Shown here: piece after piece, positions 50,381 to 59,552 of the stretch | Numbering within the stretch: position 1 is the first letter of the stretch | Layout of the letters: each line of letters opens with the position of its first letter | NCBI GenBank assembly: GCA_049616325.1 | Contig: JBMZHG010000008.1 | Span: 1-64,000 of the forward strand | Origin: UBA11663 sp049616325 | GTDB taxonomy: Bacteria; Bacteroidota; Bacteroidia; Flavobacteriales_D; Sanyastnellaceae | Direction of reading: 5' to 3' | Length of the DNA: 64,000 bases | Position numbers and translations under genes: made by a program | The notes under the pieces: model-generated | The model's database searches: none | Seen by the model: the letters and a program-made list of their open reading frames with translations, nothing else | Told to the model about the DNA's origin: nothing

Positions 50381-51726
50381 CCCAGAGGCGTCACGATGCA
50401 GGGTTGCCCCAGGAGTGGATTCGCAAAAAGCGGGACGGCCGGGCACTGACCCCTTCCGAGTTGCGCGCGTTTGTGGAAGGAGTGACTTCAGGTGAAGTGA
50501 CGGAGGCCCAAATCGCCGCCTTCTCCATGGCCGTTTACTTCCAAGACGTCAATGTCGAAGAGCGCGTTGCGCTGACGTTGGCGGTTCGCGACTCAGGACG
50601 GGTGCTGACCTGGGATTCAAATCGCTTGAACGGCCCCGTAATCGACAAGCACAGCACGGGCGGAGTGGGGGACACGGTGTCGCTTATGCTGGCCCCGATG
50701 CTCGCGGCGTGCGGGGCGCATGTCCCCATGATTGCGGGACGCGGTTTGGCCCACACCGGAGGAACCATCGACAAGCTCGAAGCCATTCCTGGCTACCAAA
50801 CCGGCGTTTCCGTCGATCACTTCCAACGGGTCGTTCAGGAGTGCGGGTTTGCCATTGTGCGCCAAACGGACGAGTTGGCGCCCGCCGACCGCCGCATGTA
50901 CGCCACGCGGGACGTGACGGCCACGGTCGAAAACCTCGGCCTGATCACCGCTTCCATCGTCTCCAAAAAGCTCGCCGCCGGCCTGCAACATTTGGTCCTT
51001 GACGTGAAGTGCGGAAACGGTGCGGTGATGCAGGATGCGGTCGTGGCTCGAGACTTGGCCCAAAGCATGGTGGACGTGGGGAACGGCGCAGGAATGAAAA
51101 CGTCGGCGCTCCTCACCGACATGTCCGTGCCGCTTGCTTGGTCTGCCGGAAACGCCGTCGAAGTTCTCGAAGCCGTGCAGTATTTCACGGAGCCGTCCTC
51201 GCGTCACCCTCGGTTGAACGAGGTCGTGCTGGCCTTGGGTGAGTCGCTTCTTGTTCAATCCGGGATGTTTCCTTCCTCCACCGAGGCCCGAGCTCGTCTC
51301 GAGGAGGTCCGGGACAACGGGTCTGCGCTTGAAATGTGGGCAAGGAGCATCGAAGCGATGGGTGGCGACCCGCGCGTGACTGAGCGCCCTGAGCAGGTGT
51401 TGCCGGCCGCCAATGTGGTGCGTGCCGTTCGAGCTCCACGCAGCGGGAAGCTTAGCGGCTACGACGTGCGTCAAGTTGGAATGACTGTGGTGGAACTCGG
51501 GGGAGGTCGCACGCGCCCCGACGCGCCCATCGACCCGAGTGTGGGACTTTCTAAACTCACGCTGGCAGACACTTCGGTTCAAGCTGGGGATTCTTTGGCG
51601 GTCCTTCATGCGGCAAACGAAGACGATTGGAAGCGTGCCGAAGCGAGGTTCTTGACGGCGCTCGAATGGGACCAGCCTGGTGAGGTCATCCCTGTGCTTC
51701 GGGAGCGGGTGGGGCTTCCTTCGTAA
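50377..51726 (+). CDS. deoA: Thymidine phosphorylase
   Basis: 449 residues; E. coli DeoA is 440. Signatures: IRKKRDGRALTPSELRAFVEG, DKHSTGGVGDTVSLMLAPM with phosphate/substrate contacts, RGLAHTGGTIDKLEAIPGY, and the second loop VLDVKCGNGAVM (usually KVGSGAFM), then NGAGMKTSALLTDM and a glucose-permease-like C-terminal domain. It cleaves thymidine or deoxyuridine to base plus deoxyribose-1-phosphate. Confidence 0.94.
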   Translation: MTQRRHDAGLPQEWIRKKRDGRALTPSELRAFVEGVTSGEVTEAQIAAFSMAVYFQDVNVEERVALTLAVRDSGRVLTWDSNRLNGPVIDKHSTGGVGDTVSLMLAPMLAACGAHVPMIAGRGLAHTGGTIDKLEAIPGYQTGVSVDHFQRVVQECGFAIVRQTDELAPADRRMYATRDVTATVENLGLITASIVSKKLAAGLQHLVLDVKCGNGAVMQDAVVARDLAQSMVDVGNGAGMKTSALLTDMSVPLAWSAGNAVEVLEAVQYFTEPSSRHPRLNEVVLALGESLLVQSGMFPSSTEARARLEEVRDNGSALEMWARSIEAMGGDPRVTERPEQVLPAANVVRAVRAPRSGKLSGYDVRQVGMTVVELGGGRTRPDAPIDPSVGLSKLTLADTSVQAGDSLAVLHAANEDDWKRAEARFLTALEWDQPGEVIPVLRERVGLPS

Positions 51727-51752
51727 CTTCTCGGTCGTTCCAAACGAAGCCC

Positions 51753-54700
51753 ATGATTTTGAACGCCACCCGCACGATTTTGGTTGGTTGCGCCTTGTCG
51801 GTTGCCTTCCTTCCAAACAGTTTGTCCCAAACCTCAGCTTCCTCCGAGTTGGGCCCTGTTGACCGTGTGCAGAACGAAAGTCTCTTCAAGAGAGTCCCGA
51901 CTTCTGCTGAACCCGCGCCAGCGTGGGCACAGCGGATGTACGCGGGCGACATGAATTACCGCGAAATTGTCCAGGAACGCGAAGTTTTTCTGCGCGGGAA
52001 TCCCTACGAAAAGACGATTCACGAACGCAACTTCAAGCACTGGTTGATGCAGGTTGAACACCGCGTGGACGCCGACGGCTTCATTCAGCCGGCGGGAGAG
52101 TGGGCGCAAGCCCAATGGGACGAAGCTCCGAAGGTCGCTTCCGAGCAACAAGACACGGAGTTGATTTGGCAGCCCATTGGGCCTATGGAAACCTACAATG
52201 CGGGGTCAGAAGGGGGGATTCCTGTTTCGTGGCAATGCAATGTGTACTGCTTCGACCAAAGCCCAACCAACCCCAACATTTGCGTGGCCGGCGTGGAGGC
52301 CGGGGACTTGTTCAAGACGGTCGACCAAGGCCTCACTTGGCATGCGGTCACCGAAGGAGTGCCAGGAATTCGGACGGTTCGTGCGGTGAAAATCGCGCCT
52401 TCGGATCCCAATCGGATTTACTTCGAGGCCAACCAAACGCTCTACGGAACGCTTGACGGCGGCACCACGTGGAACCTCCTTCACAACCTCGGTGAGCACG
52501 CCACACAAATTGCCGTTCATCCCTCAAACCCCGACGAGGTGTTCGTTTCGGCATGGAACGGGCTCCACCGTACCACCGACGGCGGCGAGACGTGGACGAC
52601 AATCTTCACCGGCATCACCTGGGACGTGGCGTACCACCCCACGAACACCTCGGTCCTTTATGCGTTGCGCTACGGCGCTGCGCTCAACCGGTGTGAGATG
52701 CACCGTTCGGACGACGGCGGTGCGACGTTCTCGCTGAAAGATGACGGATACTTCGTCCCTTCGGACCCTGGCAACGCCAGTGCCGACGGCGGGCGTTTGG
52801 GGGTGACTCCAGCCGACCCCAACCGCGTGTACGTGGCCTTGATTGGTCGGGGCAAGGCGGAGGATACCGGGTGGATTGGGTTGTACCAAAGTTTGGATCA
52901 AGGGGAGTCTTGGAGCAACCTCAACGGTCAAGACGGCGCTCCTTACGATCCTACGCTTCATCCCAGTGTGGCCAACGGAAACCTCAACGGAACGGGGATT
53001 TACCAAGGGTTCTACGACTTCGATTTGGCGGTGTCGCACAACGACCCCAACACGGCTTGGGTCGGGGTTACCGCATTGAGCGCGACCTACGACGGCGGGG
53101 CTTCTTGGCAGCGGATTGGTGCGTACAGTGCGAGCACGTACGACATTGGTTGGATTCACCCAGACATTCAAGATTTGAGCGTGGTCGGCGACCACATTTG
53201 GGTGGCGACGGACGGCGGGTTGAATTACAGCTCCGACGAACTGACCACCCACGAATCGCGCAAAAAGGGGATTTACAACTCGACGTTTTGGGGATTTGGG
53301 CACGGGTGGAACACGGATTTGCAAGTCGGGGGACGTTACCACAACGGAAACACGGGCTTCATGTCCACGTACGGTTCGGGAAATCACTTGCGCTTGGGAG
53401 GCGCAGAGTCGCCTACGGGTTACGTGCATCCGCTCAACGGGGAGGGCAGGCAAGCACGCTTCAGCGACATTACCGACGTCGTGGTTCCAGTGGCACTTGG
53501 CGGATCCTCGTCCGCACAGGCCAACTTGGGGCTTTACCCCAACGAGAGCTATTCCGATTTCCGAAACAGCGAGTTGGTCGTGGACCCTCGTTACGGGAAC
53601 CGCATGGTGCTCGGAAATGGTGGAAAGTTGTACCGGTCGGAGGACGGGGGCAACGTGTGGCAACCTTGGTACGATTGGGGGAGCAGTTGGGCGGTGTACG
53701 AAATCGAGCAAGGCATGAACGATCCAGGACGTTGGTACGTGGTGACGCGATCGGGCGGCTCTTGCAAATTGTTTCGGTCCACCAACGACGGCGCGTCTTG
53801 GGGGCAGTTGACTTCCGGGTTGCCGGGAAACTGGGGGAGCATGGAGGTCGCATTAAATCCGCTTGACGCCAACGACATTTGGGCGATTCAAGCAGGCGGT
53901 ACGGCGGTGTACCGATCGACGACAGGAGGAACAGGATGGATGGATGAGACGAACGCACTATGGTCGGGTGAGTCCTTGCGCGAAATCTTGCCGCTGGGTG
54001 GGCGGGGCGTGGTCCTGTTTTCGAGCAAAGGAGTGTACTTCTTCGACAATTCGACTGAAACGTGGACAGATGCCTCAGCCGGCATCCCGGCGTTTTGGGC
54101 GCCACTTGAAGGCGCCACCCACTACGCGACTGGCACGGTTCGCATCGCCGACAAGGGGAAGGGGATTTGGCAGGCGGACATTCCTTGGGACTTGGAGCCC
54201 TTGGCGCAGCCGATGACCGCCTCGCCCGAGGTGTATTGCGCCAACGACACGGTGGCGTTCGATTGCCACAGCGTCTTGAATCACAACGGGACAACGTGGG
54301 AGTGGGCATTTCATCCTGAACCGCAATACGTTTCCTCGTCGACCAGTCGACGGGTGGAAGTGGTTTTTGGCTCGGGTGGGCCTGTGGATGTGACCTTGAC
54401 TGTCACGCAAGCGGACGGCAGCTCGGACACGCGTACGGTGTTGGGCATGGTGGAAGTTGGCGATCCCGCACAATGTTTGCCGAATGGAGAGGCAGGCGAC
54501 GCCTTGAATTGTGGCGGGGCGCCGCAGTTTGGCATGACGCACGATTTGGGTGTGGTCACCAACACCTACACGGCCATGGCTTGGGTCAAGCCCAACGGCA
54601 TTCAGCCGGATTACACAGGCATTGTCTTGGGTGGCGAGAGCGCTGCTGGGCTCAACTTTCGTCCCAACAATGAGCTTGCGTACCACTGGCCTGGCGGAGC

Positions 54701-56093
54701 GTGGTGGTGGAGCAGCGGGTTGACAGTTCCTGCGGACGAATGGTCGCATGTGGCTTTGGTGGTCAGTCCCACCGAAGTCAAGGTGATGCTCAACGGGGTT
54801 GAAGCCGTGCATTCCGTTTCCGTTCAGCCTGTCAGCATGGCGGCACAATGGCTGGGAAGCTACCGTGGTTGGACCAGCAGGAACTTCAATGGCCTCGTGG
54901 ACGAAGTGAAAATCTGGAATCGTGCGTTGACGTTGGACGAGGTTCGGCAACAACGCCATTTGACCTTGACAGGGGAGCAAGCTCAAGCCGACCCGGATTT
55001 CCTCGGCTACTACCAGTTCAACGAAGATGCGTCGTTTTTGGTCAACAAAAAACCGTTCAGCAACCATGGAGTGTTCAGCGGCGGCGCAACATTGACGTCT
55101 TCCACGGCGCCTGTGGGGTCGGGAGAATCTGTGACCGTATCGTTGCCCTCTTCGGGTGTCGTGGAGACGGCACTTGGGGCATTGGAGGTGGAGTCTTCCA
55201 CCGCTCCTTCGGGCCTGGAGTGGCGTATACATCGCTTGAACAACGAGCCAGCAAACGCCCCAGAGACGTGGAGCCCTCACTACGGATGGTGGGTGGTTGA
55301 CACCTATCCAGAAGCTGGGTCTTCGGAAGGGAATTGGACGTGGACGGGGTCGTGGACCATGTGGCCATTGGATGCGAGCGTCCCTTGGTCGACGCCCGAT
55401 GTGCTTGCGGGGGTTGAAGTTGTTCAACGCAACGTCAACGACGACGGTCTGTGGTCGATGGGGCAGGATGGCGTGTTGGCGAGTGACCCGACGGCCTTGG
55501 TGTGGTCGGGAACCCGACCAGTGGAAGGGCAATGGACCTGGGCTTCGGACGCATGTTTTCTGGATACGACGGAGGTTGTGCTGTGTCCTGGGGAGTCGCT
55601 GATTTGGCAAGACGAACTCGTGGACACAGCGGGCGACTATTGGCACCACGAAGAATTGGCTCAAGGCTGCGACGTGGTGGAGTTGCTCACCGTAGAAAAC
55701 GCGCAAGTGCCTGCTTTGTCTTGGACAGCCCAAGAAAATGGCAGTTCCACAACGCTGCAGGTTGACGATTCGTGGGACGTGCAAGGCTGGACGCTCAACG
55801 GGACTGCGCTTGATGGAGCTGTGAACAACAGTCTAGACGTCTCCTTGGACGGCAATTACGGCGTGGTTGCGGTGCATGCGTCCACCGGGTGCGTGGCGAC
55901 GTATGAAGCGCTGCTCGGGTGCCCGGGTGACGTGAACGGCGATTTGGCGGTTGGGGTGTCAGATGTCCTTGCCTACCTGAGTGCCTTCGGATGCATGAGC
56001 AATTGCGGGATGGCCGATTTGAACGGAGACGGAGCGGCAAACACCTCCGACCTTCTGATGATGCTGTCGTTGTTCGGGGCGGTCTGCAATTGA
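51753..56093 (+). CDS. Large secreted protein: sortilin-like β-propeller, PKD-like, LamG and dockerin-like C-terminus
   Basis: 1446 residues. Signal peptide about 1-26 (VAFLPNSLSQ). A linker is followed by a long BNR/VPS10-type propeller (about 135-800) with many DGGxTW repeats (TVDQGLTW, TLDGGTTW, TTDGGETWT, STNDGASWG). A PKD-like module follows at about 825-905 and a LamG-like lectin fold at about 920-1085 (AMAWVKPN ... LVDEVKIWNRALTLDEV). Two β-rich segments come next. The C-terminus (about 1390-1446) is a doublet of calcium loops, DVNGDLAVGVSD and DLNGDGAANTSD, like type I dockerin, in place of a normal PNP sorting domain. It may be a surface adhesin or glycan-binding protein. TAACTTCT at 51724-51731 overlaps the deoA stop and may be its -7 box. 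Confidence 0.8.
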   Translation: MILNATRTILVGCALSVAFLPNSLSQTSASSELGPVDRVQNESLFKRVPTSAEPAPAWAQRMYAGDMNYREIVQEREVFLRGNPYEKTIHERNFKHWLMQVEHRVDADGFIQPAGEWAQAQWDEAPKVASEQQDTELIWQPIGPMETYNAGSEGGIPVSWQCNVYCFDQSPTNPNICVAGVEAGDLFKTVDQGLTWHAVTEGVPGIRTVRAVKIAPSDPNRIYFEANQTLYGTLDGGTTWNLLHNLGEHATQIAVHPSNPDEVFVSAWNGLHRTTDGGETWTTIFTGITWDVAYHPTNTSVLYALRYGAALNRCEMHRSDDGGATFSLKDDGYFVPSDPGNASADGGRLGVTPADPNRVYVALIGRGKAEDTGWIGLYQSLDQGESWSNLNGQDGAPYDPTLHPSVANGNLNGTGIYQGFYDFDLAVSHNDPNTAWVGVTALSATYDGGASWQRIGAYSASTYDIGWIHPDIQDLSVVGDHIWVATDGGLNYSSDELTTHESRKKGIYNSTFWGFGHGWNTDLQVGGRYHNGNTGFMSTYGSGNHLRLGGAESPTGYVHPLNGEGRQARFSDITDVVVPVALGGSSSAQANLGLYPNESYSDFRNSELVVDPRYGNRMVLGNGGKLYRSEDGGNVWQPWYDWGSSWAVYEIEQGMNDPGRWYVVTRSGGSCKLFRSTNDGASWGQLTSGLPGNWGSMEVALNPLDANDIWAIQAGGTAVYRSTTGGTGWMDETNALWSGESLREILPLGGRGVVLFSSKGVYFFDNSTETWTDASAGIPAFWAPLEGATHYATGTVRIADKGKGIWQADIPWDLEPLAQPMTASPEVYCANDTVAFDCHSVLNHNGTTWEWAFHPEPQYVSSSTSRRVEVVFGSGGPVDVTLTVTQADGSSDTRTVLGMVEVGDPAQCLPNGEAGDALNCGGAPQFGMTHDLGVVTNTYTAMAWVKPNGIQPDYTGIVLGGESAAGLNFRPNNELAYHWPGGAWWWSSGLTVPADEWSHVALVVSPTEVKVMLNGVEAVHSVSVQPVSMAAQWLGSYRGWTSRNFNGLVDEVKIWNRALTLDEVRQQRHLTLTGEQAQADPDFLGYYQFNEDASFLVNKKPFSNHGVFSGGATLTSSTAPVGSGESVTVSLPSSGVVETALGALEVESSTAPSGLEWRIHRLNNEPANAPETWSPHYGWWVVDTYPEAGSSEGNWTWTGSWTMWPLDASVPWSTPDVLAGVEVVQRNVNDDGLWSMGQDGVLASDPTALVWSGTRPVEGQWTWASDACFLDTTEVVLCPGESLIWQDELVDTAGDYWHHEELAQGCDVVELLTVENAQVPALSWTAQENGSSTTLQVDDSWDVQGWTLNGTALDGAVNNSLDVSLDGNYGVVAVHASTGCVATYEALLGCPGDVNGDLAVGVSDVLAYLSAFGCMSNCGMADLNGDGAANTSDLLMMLSLFGAVCN

Positions 56094-56106
56094 CCGAAAT
56101 CGTCAC

Positions 56107-56114
56107 GACCTTTG
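56107..56114 (+). promoter_or_regulatory. -7-like box GACCTTTG, 4 nt before ATG (nitroreductase)
   Basis: GACCTTTG followed by GAGC and ATG 56119. Confidence 0.45.
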
Positions 56115-56118
56115 GAGC

Positions 56119-56883
56119 ATGGTCAAAGTGAAGATGTTTGCAAAAGTCGAGGGTGGCGATGAACCCGCACTTGAGATGGATGTCATGGATGCGGCTGCTT
56201 TTCACGAGGTGGTCAACACCCGAAGGAGCGTTCGAATCTTTGCCAAGGACGAGGTGCCTTTCGAGGTCGTCCAGCGATGTGTGGCGGCAGCCCAAAAAGC
56301 ACCTAACTCCTCCAATTTGCAATGCTGGGAGGTCTACCGTGCGGCATCCGCTGAGGTTCGAACGGAGCTTGCCAAGGCATGCTTGAACCAACCTGCCGCA
56401 GCTACAGCCCCGGAGCTTTTCGTATTTGTCGCTCGGCCCGATCTCTGGAAGCGGAACAACCGGTGGACGTTGGAGGAATTTGACAGGCGTGGAAACATGC
56501 CGGATCGGGCGTACCAATACTTCCGAAAAATCACCCGGATCGCCTACACCCAAGGACTCTTTGGTTGGGTCAAACGGATTTGGTTTCCGCTTCGGGGATT
56601 GTCCAAGGCGACACCCCGCGAGCCAACGAGTTGGGGAGACATGAGGGTTTGGGCCCACAAGAGCACGGCGCTCGCTGCGGCGCATTTCATGTTGGCCATG
56701 CGCGCTGAAGGGTACGACACGTGCCCCATGGAAGGCATGGACAGCTCCAGAGTCAAGCGGCTTTTCAATTTGCCACGCCGGGCTGAGGTCTGCATGGTGA
56801 TCTCCGCAGGTCGAAGGACGGAGAAGGGGGTTTACGGCGAACGATTTCGATTTCCAATGGAGACGTTTTACCACGAGAGGTGA
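56119..56883 (+). CDS. Nitroreductase family FMN enzyme
   Basis: 254 residues. N-terminal FMN contact NTRRSVRIFAKDEVP, then APNSSNLQCWEVYR, a central AHKSTALAAAHFMLAMRAEGYDTCPMEGM, and the end VISAGRRTEKGVYGERFRFP. It probably reduces quinones, nitro-compounds or flavins with NAD(P)H as an FMN dimer. An insert of about 45 residues in the middle (NNRWTLEEFD ... GLFGWVKRIW) covers the active site in the larger members of the family. Confidence 0.88.
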   Translation: MVKVKMFAKVEGGDEPALEMDVMDAAAFHEVVNTRRSVRIFAKDEVPFEVVQRCVAAAQKAPNSSNLQCWEVYRAASAEVRTELAKACLNQPAAATAPELFVFVARPDLWKRNNRWTLEEFDRRGNMPDRAYQYFRKITRIAYTQGLFGWVKRIWFPLRGLSKATPREPTSWGDMRVWAHKSTALAAAHFMLAMRAEGYDTCPMEGMDSSRVKRLFNLPRRAEVCMVISAGRRTEKGVYGERFRFPMETFYHER

Positions 56884-57033
56884 GCAGTTGGCCAGGATTC
56901 AGCTCAGCATCGGGTTCAAATCAGTTCAATTTGAACCAAAATTGTTCTTTGATGCGTATATGTCCGTGATTTTTCGAAATATTTGTTCGAAGCCTCGGAG
57001 AGGGGGCTCCTGAACCAAAAGTTCGTTTGACGG

Positions 57034-57063
57034 TGGCCTGTCCTGCAAGGGCAGGCCATTTTC
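57034..57063. terminator. Hairpin between convergent genes
   Basis: GGCCTGTCCT ... AGGGCAGGCC (one G-T pair) followed by ATTTTC on the plus strand. It abuts the stop of the minus-strand gene at 57062 and lies 150 bases past the nitroreductase stop. The T-run favours plus-strand termination. Confidence 0.6.
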
Positions 57064-58375
57064 ACGACAAAAAGTGAAGATCCGTCAAGGCTTGCTGGTA
57101 ACGAGTGTATCCTGTAAGGTTGCCGCAGTGGCGTGTGTTCGCGGCGCACACCTCTTTCGGAGCCAAACCCAAGTTTCCCATTGCTGTGTGGTACCACATG
57201 CCCAAGGTGCGCACTTCCATGCTCAGGAAATTCCCCCATTCCAAATGGACAAGGGTTTGCGCAGCTGCCTCCTTGTCTCCCAGCAACAGCGCGTTCCAAA
57301 CTTGACGTAGGGCCAAAATTGTGTCCACGTCGGAATTCCGGTTGTACCAGTCTTGTCGGTTTTGGAATTCGGAGATGGTTTTTGAAATCGCAGCAACAAT
57401 TTCTCGGTCCCCGCTCAACACGGCATACTCTGCGAGGTTGAACGCGAAGTAGCAGTTTTGGTGCGCCCAACGAGGCCAAATTTCAACGTCACGCGCCAAC
57501 CCTTCCAGAACAAGCATACGTACTTCCTTCAGTTGGTCGTCGTCGGTCGCCATTTCGGAAAGACCGAGAAGCCGAATTCCGAGATTGCGTCCATGCACCA
57601 ACGGGTGCAAGCTCGGATTCAGCCCTGCGAGAGGCGGCAAGTGAGAAAGCACGTCTGTCCAAGGCTTTCCCCGGGCCGCAGCTCCCGCTGCCAGAACCCC
57701 CTTGGCGTAGGCGATTTGGTTGGGAGTTGTTGCCAAATCCAAATAGGTTTCCATCATGTCCTTTCCAAACGTGGACATGAAGTCCAGCGGTGGAAATTGC
57801 TCAACAACAAACCTCAACAAATGCGCGTGCCTCGTGACCTCCATCCAAAGAGACATGTCAAAGGTTCCCCGCTGGTAGATGTGAAAGACCGCTTCTTTCA
57901 GCGTTTGAAATTGGGTTGCGCTCAGGCGAAAGGATTCCTCGGTTGGAAACATCGCAATGAACGCACGTACTTGGGCATAAGCATCCTCCTCGGACCACAA
58001 TTTGGGTCGCGCAGCCTCAGAGGAGGTGGTGGAAACTCGAGAGTCAAAAAGCCCCGTCTCCACGTTGGATGGACGATTGGGTTTGTCCGTTGGAGGATGG
58101 GAGGCTTGCGCTGCCTCCCACGCCCGGTAGGAAGAATACCCGATGTAACGCGCCAGGGTGTTCAGCGTGGTTTGTGAAAAGCCGCCCTTTCGAGGAATCA
58201 ATCCAAAAAAGCGCCTCAGGGTCGAGATGCTCACCGGGTAGCGCCCATCGTGCGCCCGCAACTCGTCGCTCAGGACTTCGCAGTCGCGGGTGCAGGTGAC
58301 CTCAAATCCCACAGCCTCGCCGACGTGTTCGGCGAGCAAGCTGAGGCGATGTTGGGTCAAGTGTTTGTTGGGCAT
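57062..58375 (-). CDS. Bacteroidota-specific putative regulator with N-terminal HTH-like region
   Basis: 437 residues. The N-terminal ~80 residues are helical and contain ISTLRRFFGLIP, then FSQTTLNTLARYIGYSSYRAWE. This pattern occurs at the start of many unnamed Bacteroidota proteins and looks like a DNA-binding or scaffold module. The remaining ~340 residues are all-helical, with possible TPR-like repeats (WARWAHQNCYFAFNLAEYAVLSGD, LVHLEWGNFLSMEVRTLGMWYHTAMG). I cannot assign a family. No signal peptide, so cytosolic. Confidence 0.6.
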   Translation of the reverse strand: MPNKHLTQHRLSLLAEHVGEAVGFEVTCTRDCEVLSDELRAHDGRYPVSISTLRRFFGLIPRKGGFSQTTLNTLARYIGYSSYRAWEAAQASHPPTDKPNRPSNVETGLFDSRVSTTSSEAARPKLWSEEDAYAQVRAFIAMFPTEESFRLSATQFQTLKEAVFHIYQRGTFDMSLWMEVTRHAHLLRFVVEQFPPLDFMSTFGKDMMETYLDLATTPNQIAYAKGVLAAGAAARGKPWTDVLSHLPPLAGLNPSLHPLVHGRNLGIRLLGLSEMATDDDQLKEVRMLVLEGLARDVEIWPRWAHQNCYFAFNLAEYAVLSGDREIVAAISKTISEFQNRQDWYNRNSDVDTILALRQVWNALLLGDKEAAAQTLVHLEWGNFLSMEVRTLGMWYHTAMGNLGLAPKEVCAANTRHCGNLTGYTRYQQALTDLHFLS

Positions 58376-58390
58376 CCGCGGTAGGGTGTG

Positions 58391-59461
58391 TCACGGGAGG
58401 CAGATTGCGTCCCACGAGACGCGCGACAGACTCCTTTTTCCCGCCAGCCACAAAGTACGACCGCTCGGCGAAAATCTTGCCACGTAGCGGCTGCTGTCGG
58501 AGACGTGACGCCAGGTCGTTCCGCCGTCCGAACTGACGTCAATCCCCTGAAACCCCGCAGCCACGACGTGTTCAGGACGGCGTGGGTGGTGGACGATGCA
58601 GGACCGGTATCCGGGTCCCGTTCCTTCGGCAAGAAGACGCCACGTTGCGCCACCATCCCGGGTTTCAATGAGGTTGCCGAAGTTGTCTTCCGGGTGCTCC
58701 CAATGCCCGCCGATGGCCAAGCCGCGTCGCGCGTTTGAGAACGACGCACCGAAAACGCCGGTCATGGATTCGCCTTGACGAATGGGCAATTCAAACACGT
58801 CCCAGCTCGTGCCACGGTCAACGGATCGTAAGCATCGTGAGGAGATTCCTCCCGTGAACACCCATGCCGTGTCTCCCTGGATGCAAATGTTCCCGTTTGA
58901 GGCGGCAAAACCGGCCTCGCCGTTCAAGGCGGACGGTGCGACATTGCAAGGGGTGGGGGTCCAGGTTTGGCCTGCATTGCGTGTAATCAACAACGACAGA
59001 CAGCCGTCCACAGGATCCCCAAACACCACGCCTTCTCGTTCGTTCCACCAAGCCATGGCATCCAGGAAAACGGCCTGAGATGTGTCGTGATGAACCCATT
59101 CGGGTTCCCACTCTTCGGGAGATGTGCGCGCGATCCAAGCGGGCGAGGAAATGGATGCAGCGAACCAATGCTTCCCATTCGATGCAGACGATCGAAACGA
59201 AGGGGCGGTGCTGTCAGGCGCAAACCACTGCCTGTGCTCCCAATGAATTCCGTCGGTGGTTTGGCTTACCCAACCGTCGGAAGCGGCGCAGCGGAGGTGA
59301 GTTTCGGACAACACGTCCAACGTCCGAATGGAGCCAGGAGCCTCCCAATGCATCCACCCTTGAGCATCTTGGTCATCCTGCGGAGCTGAAGAGCACGACA
59401 CAAAAAAGACCACAAAAAGGGTTGTGGGCCAGAGGAGGAGCGTTTTTCGAATCGATTGCAT
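58391..59461 (-). CDS. Ycf48/BNR-repeat propeller lipoprotein
   Basis: 356 residues. Lipoprotein signal (FVVFFVSCSSAP). The body is a β-propeller with BNR/Ycf48-type blades: SQTTDGIHW, ITRNAGQTWTPT, SVDRGTSWDVF, ETRDGGATWRLL and VSSDGGTTWRHV. Ycf48/HCF136 relatives in non-photosynthetic bacteria are often called oxidoreductases without evidence. It is probably an outer-membrane-attached scaffold. It is divergent from the TonB receptor gene with a 91-bp gap. Confidence 0.78.
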   Translation of the reverse strand: MQSIRKTLLLWPTTLFVVFFVSCSSAPQDDQDAQGWMHWEAPGSIRTLDVLSETHLRCAASDGWVSQTTDGIHWEHRQWFAPDSTAPSFRSSASNGKHWFAASISSPAWIARTSPEEWEPEWVHHDTSQAVFLDAMAWWNEREGVVFGDPVDGCLSLLITRNAGQTWTPTPCNVAPSALNGEAGFAASNGNICIQGDTAWVFTGGISSRCLRSVDRGTSWDVFELPIRQGESMTGVFGASFSNARRGLAIGGHWEHPEDNFGNLIETRDGGATWRLLAEGTGPGYRSCIVHHPRRPEHVVAAGFQGIDVSSDGGTTWRHVSDSSRYVARFSPSGRTLWLAGKRSLSRVSWDAICLP

Positions 59462-59464
59462 GAC

Positions 59465-59472
59465 GCAAGGTG
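59465..59472 (-). promoter_or_regulatory. -7-like box CACCTTGC, 3 nt before ATG (Ycf48-like)
   Basis: CACCTTGC followed by GTC and ATG 59461. Degenerate. Confidence 0.3.
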
Positions 59473-59540
59473 TGAAAGAAAAGGGGTCATTCGTGAACAA
59501 ATCGGGTGGGAGTTCGCGGTCTGTCCTGTGCATTCTGGGT

Positions 59541-59548
59541 CAACTTGC
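59541..59548 (+). promoter_or_regulatory. -7-like box CAACTTGC, 4 nt before ATG (TonB receptor)
   Basis: CAACTTGC followed by CCCC and ATG 59553. Degenerate but correctly spaced. Confidence 0.35.
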
Positions 59549-59552
59549 CCCC

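Noticed and set aside
54075..55784. A 569-codon minus-strand frame inside the 1446-residue gene
   Set aside because: No domain; Arg/His/Pro-rich composition typical of antisense reading of GC-rich coding DNA.
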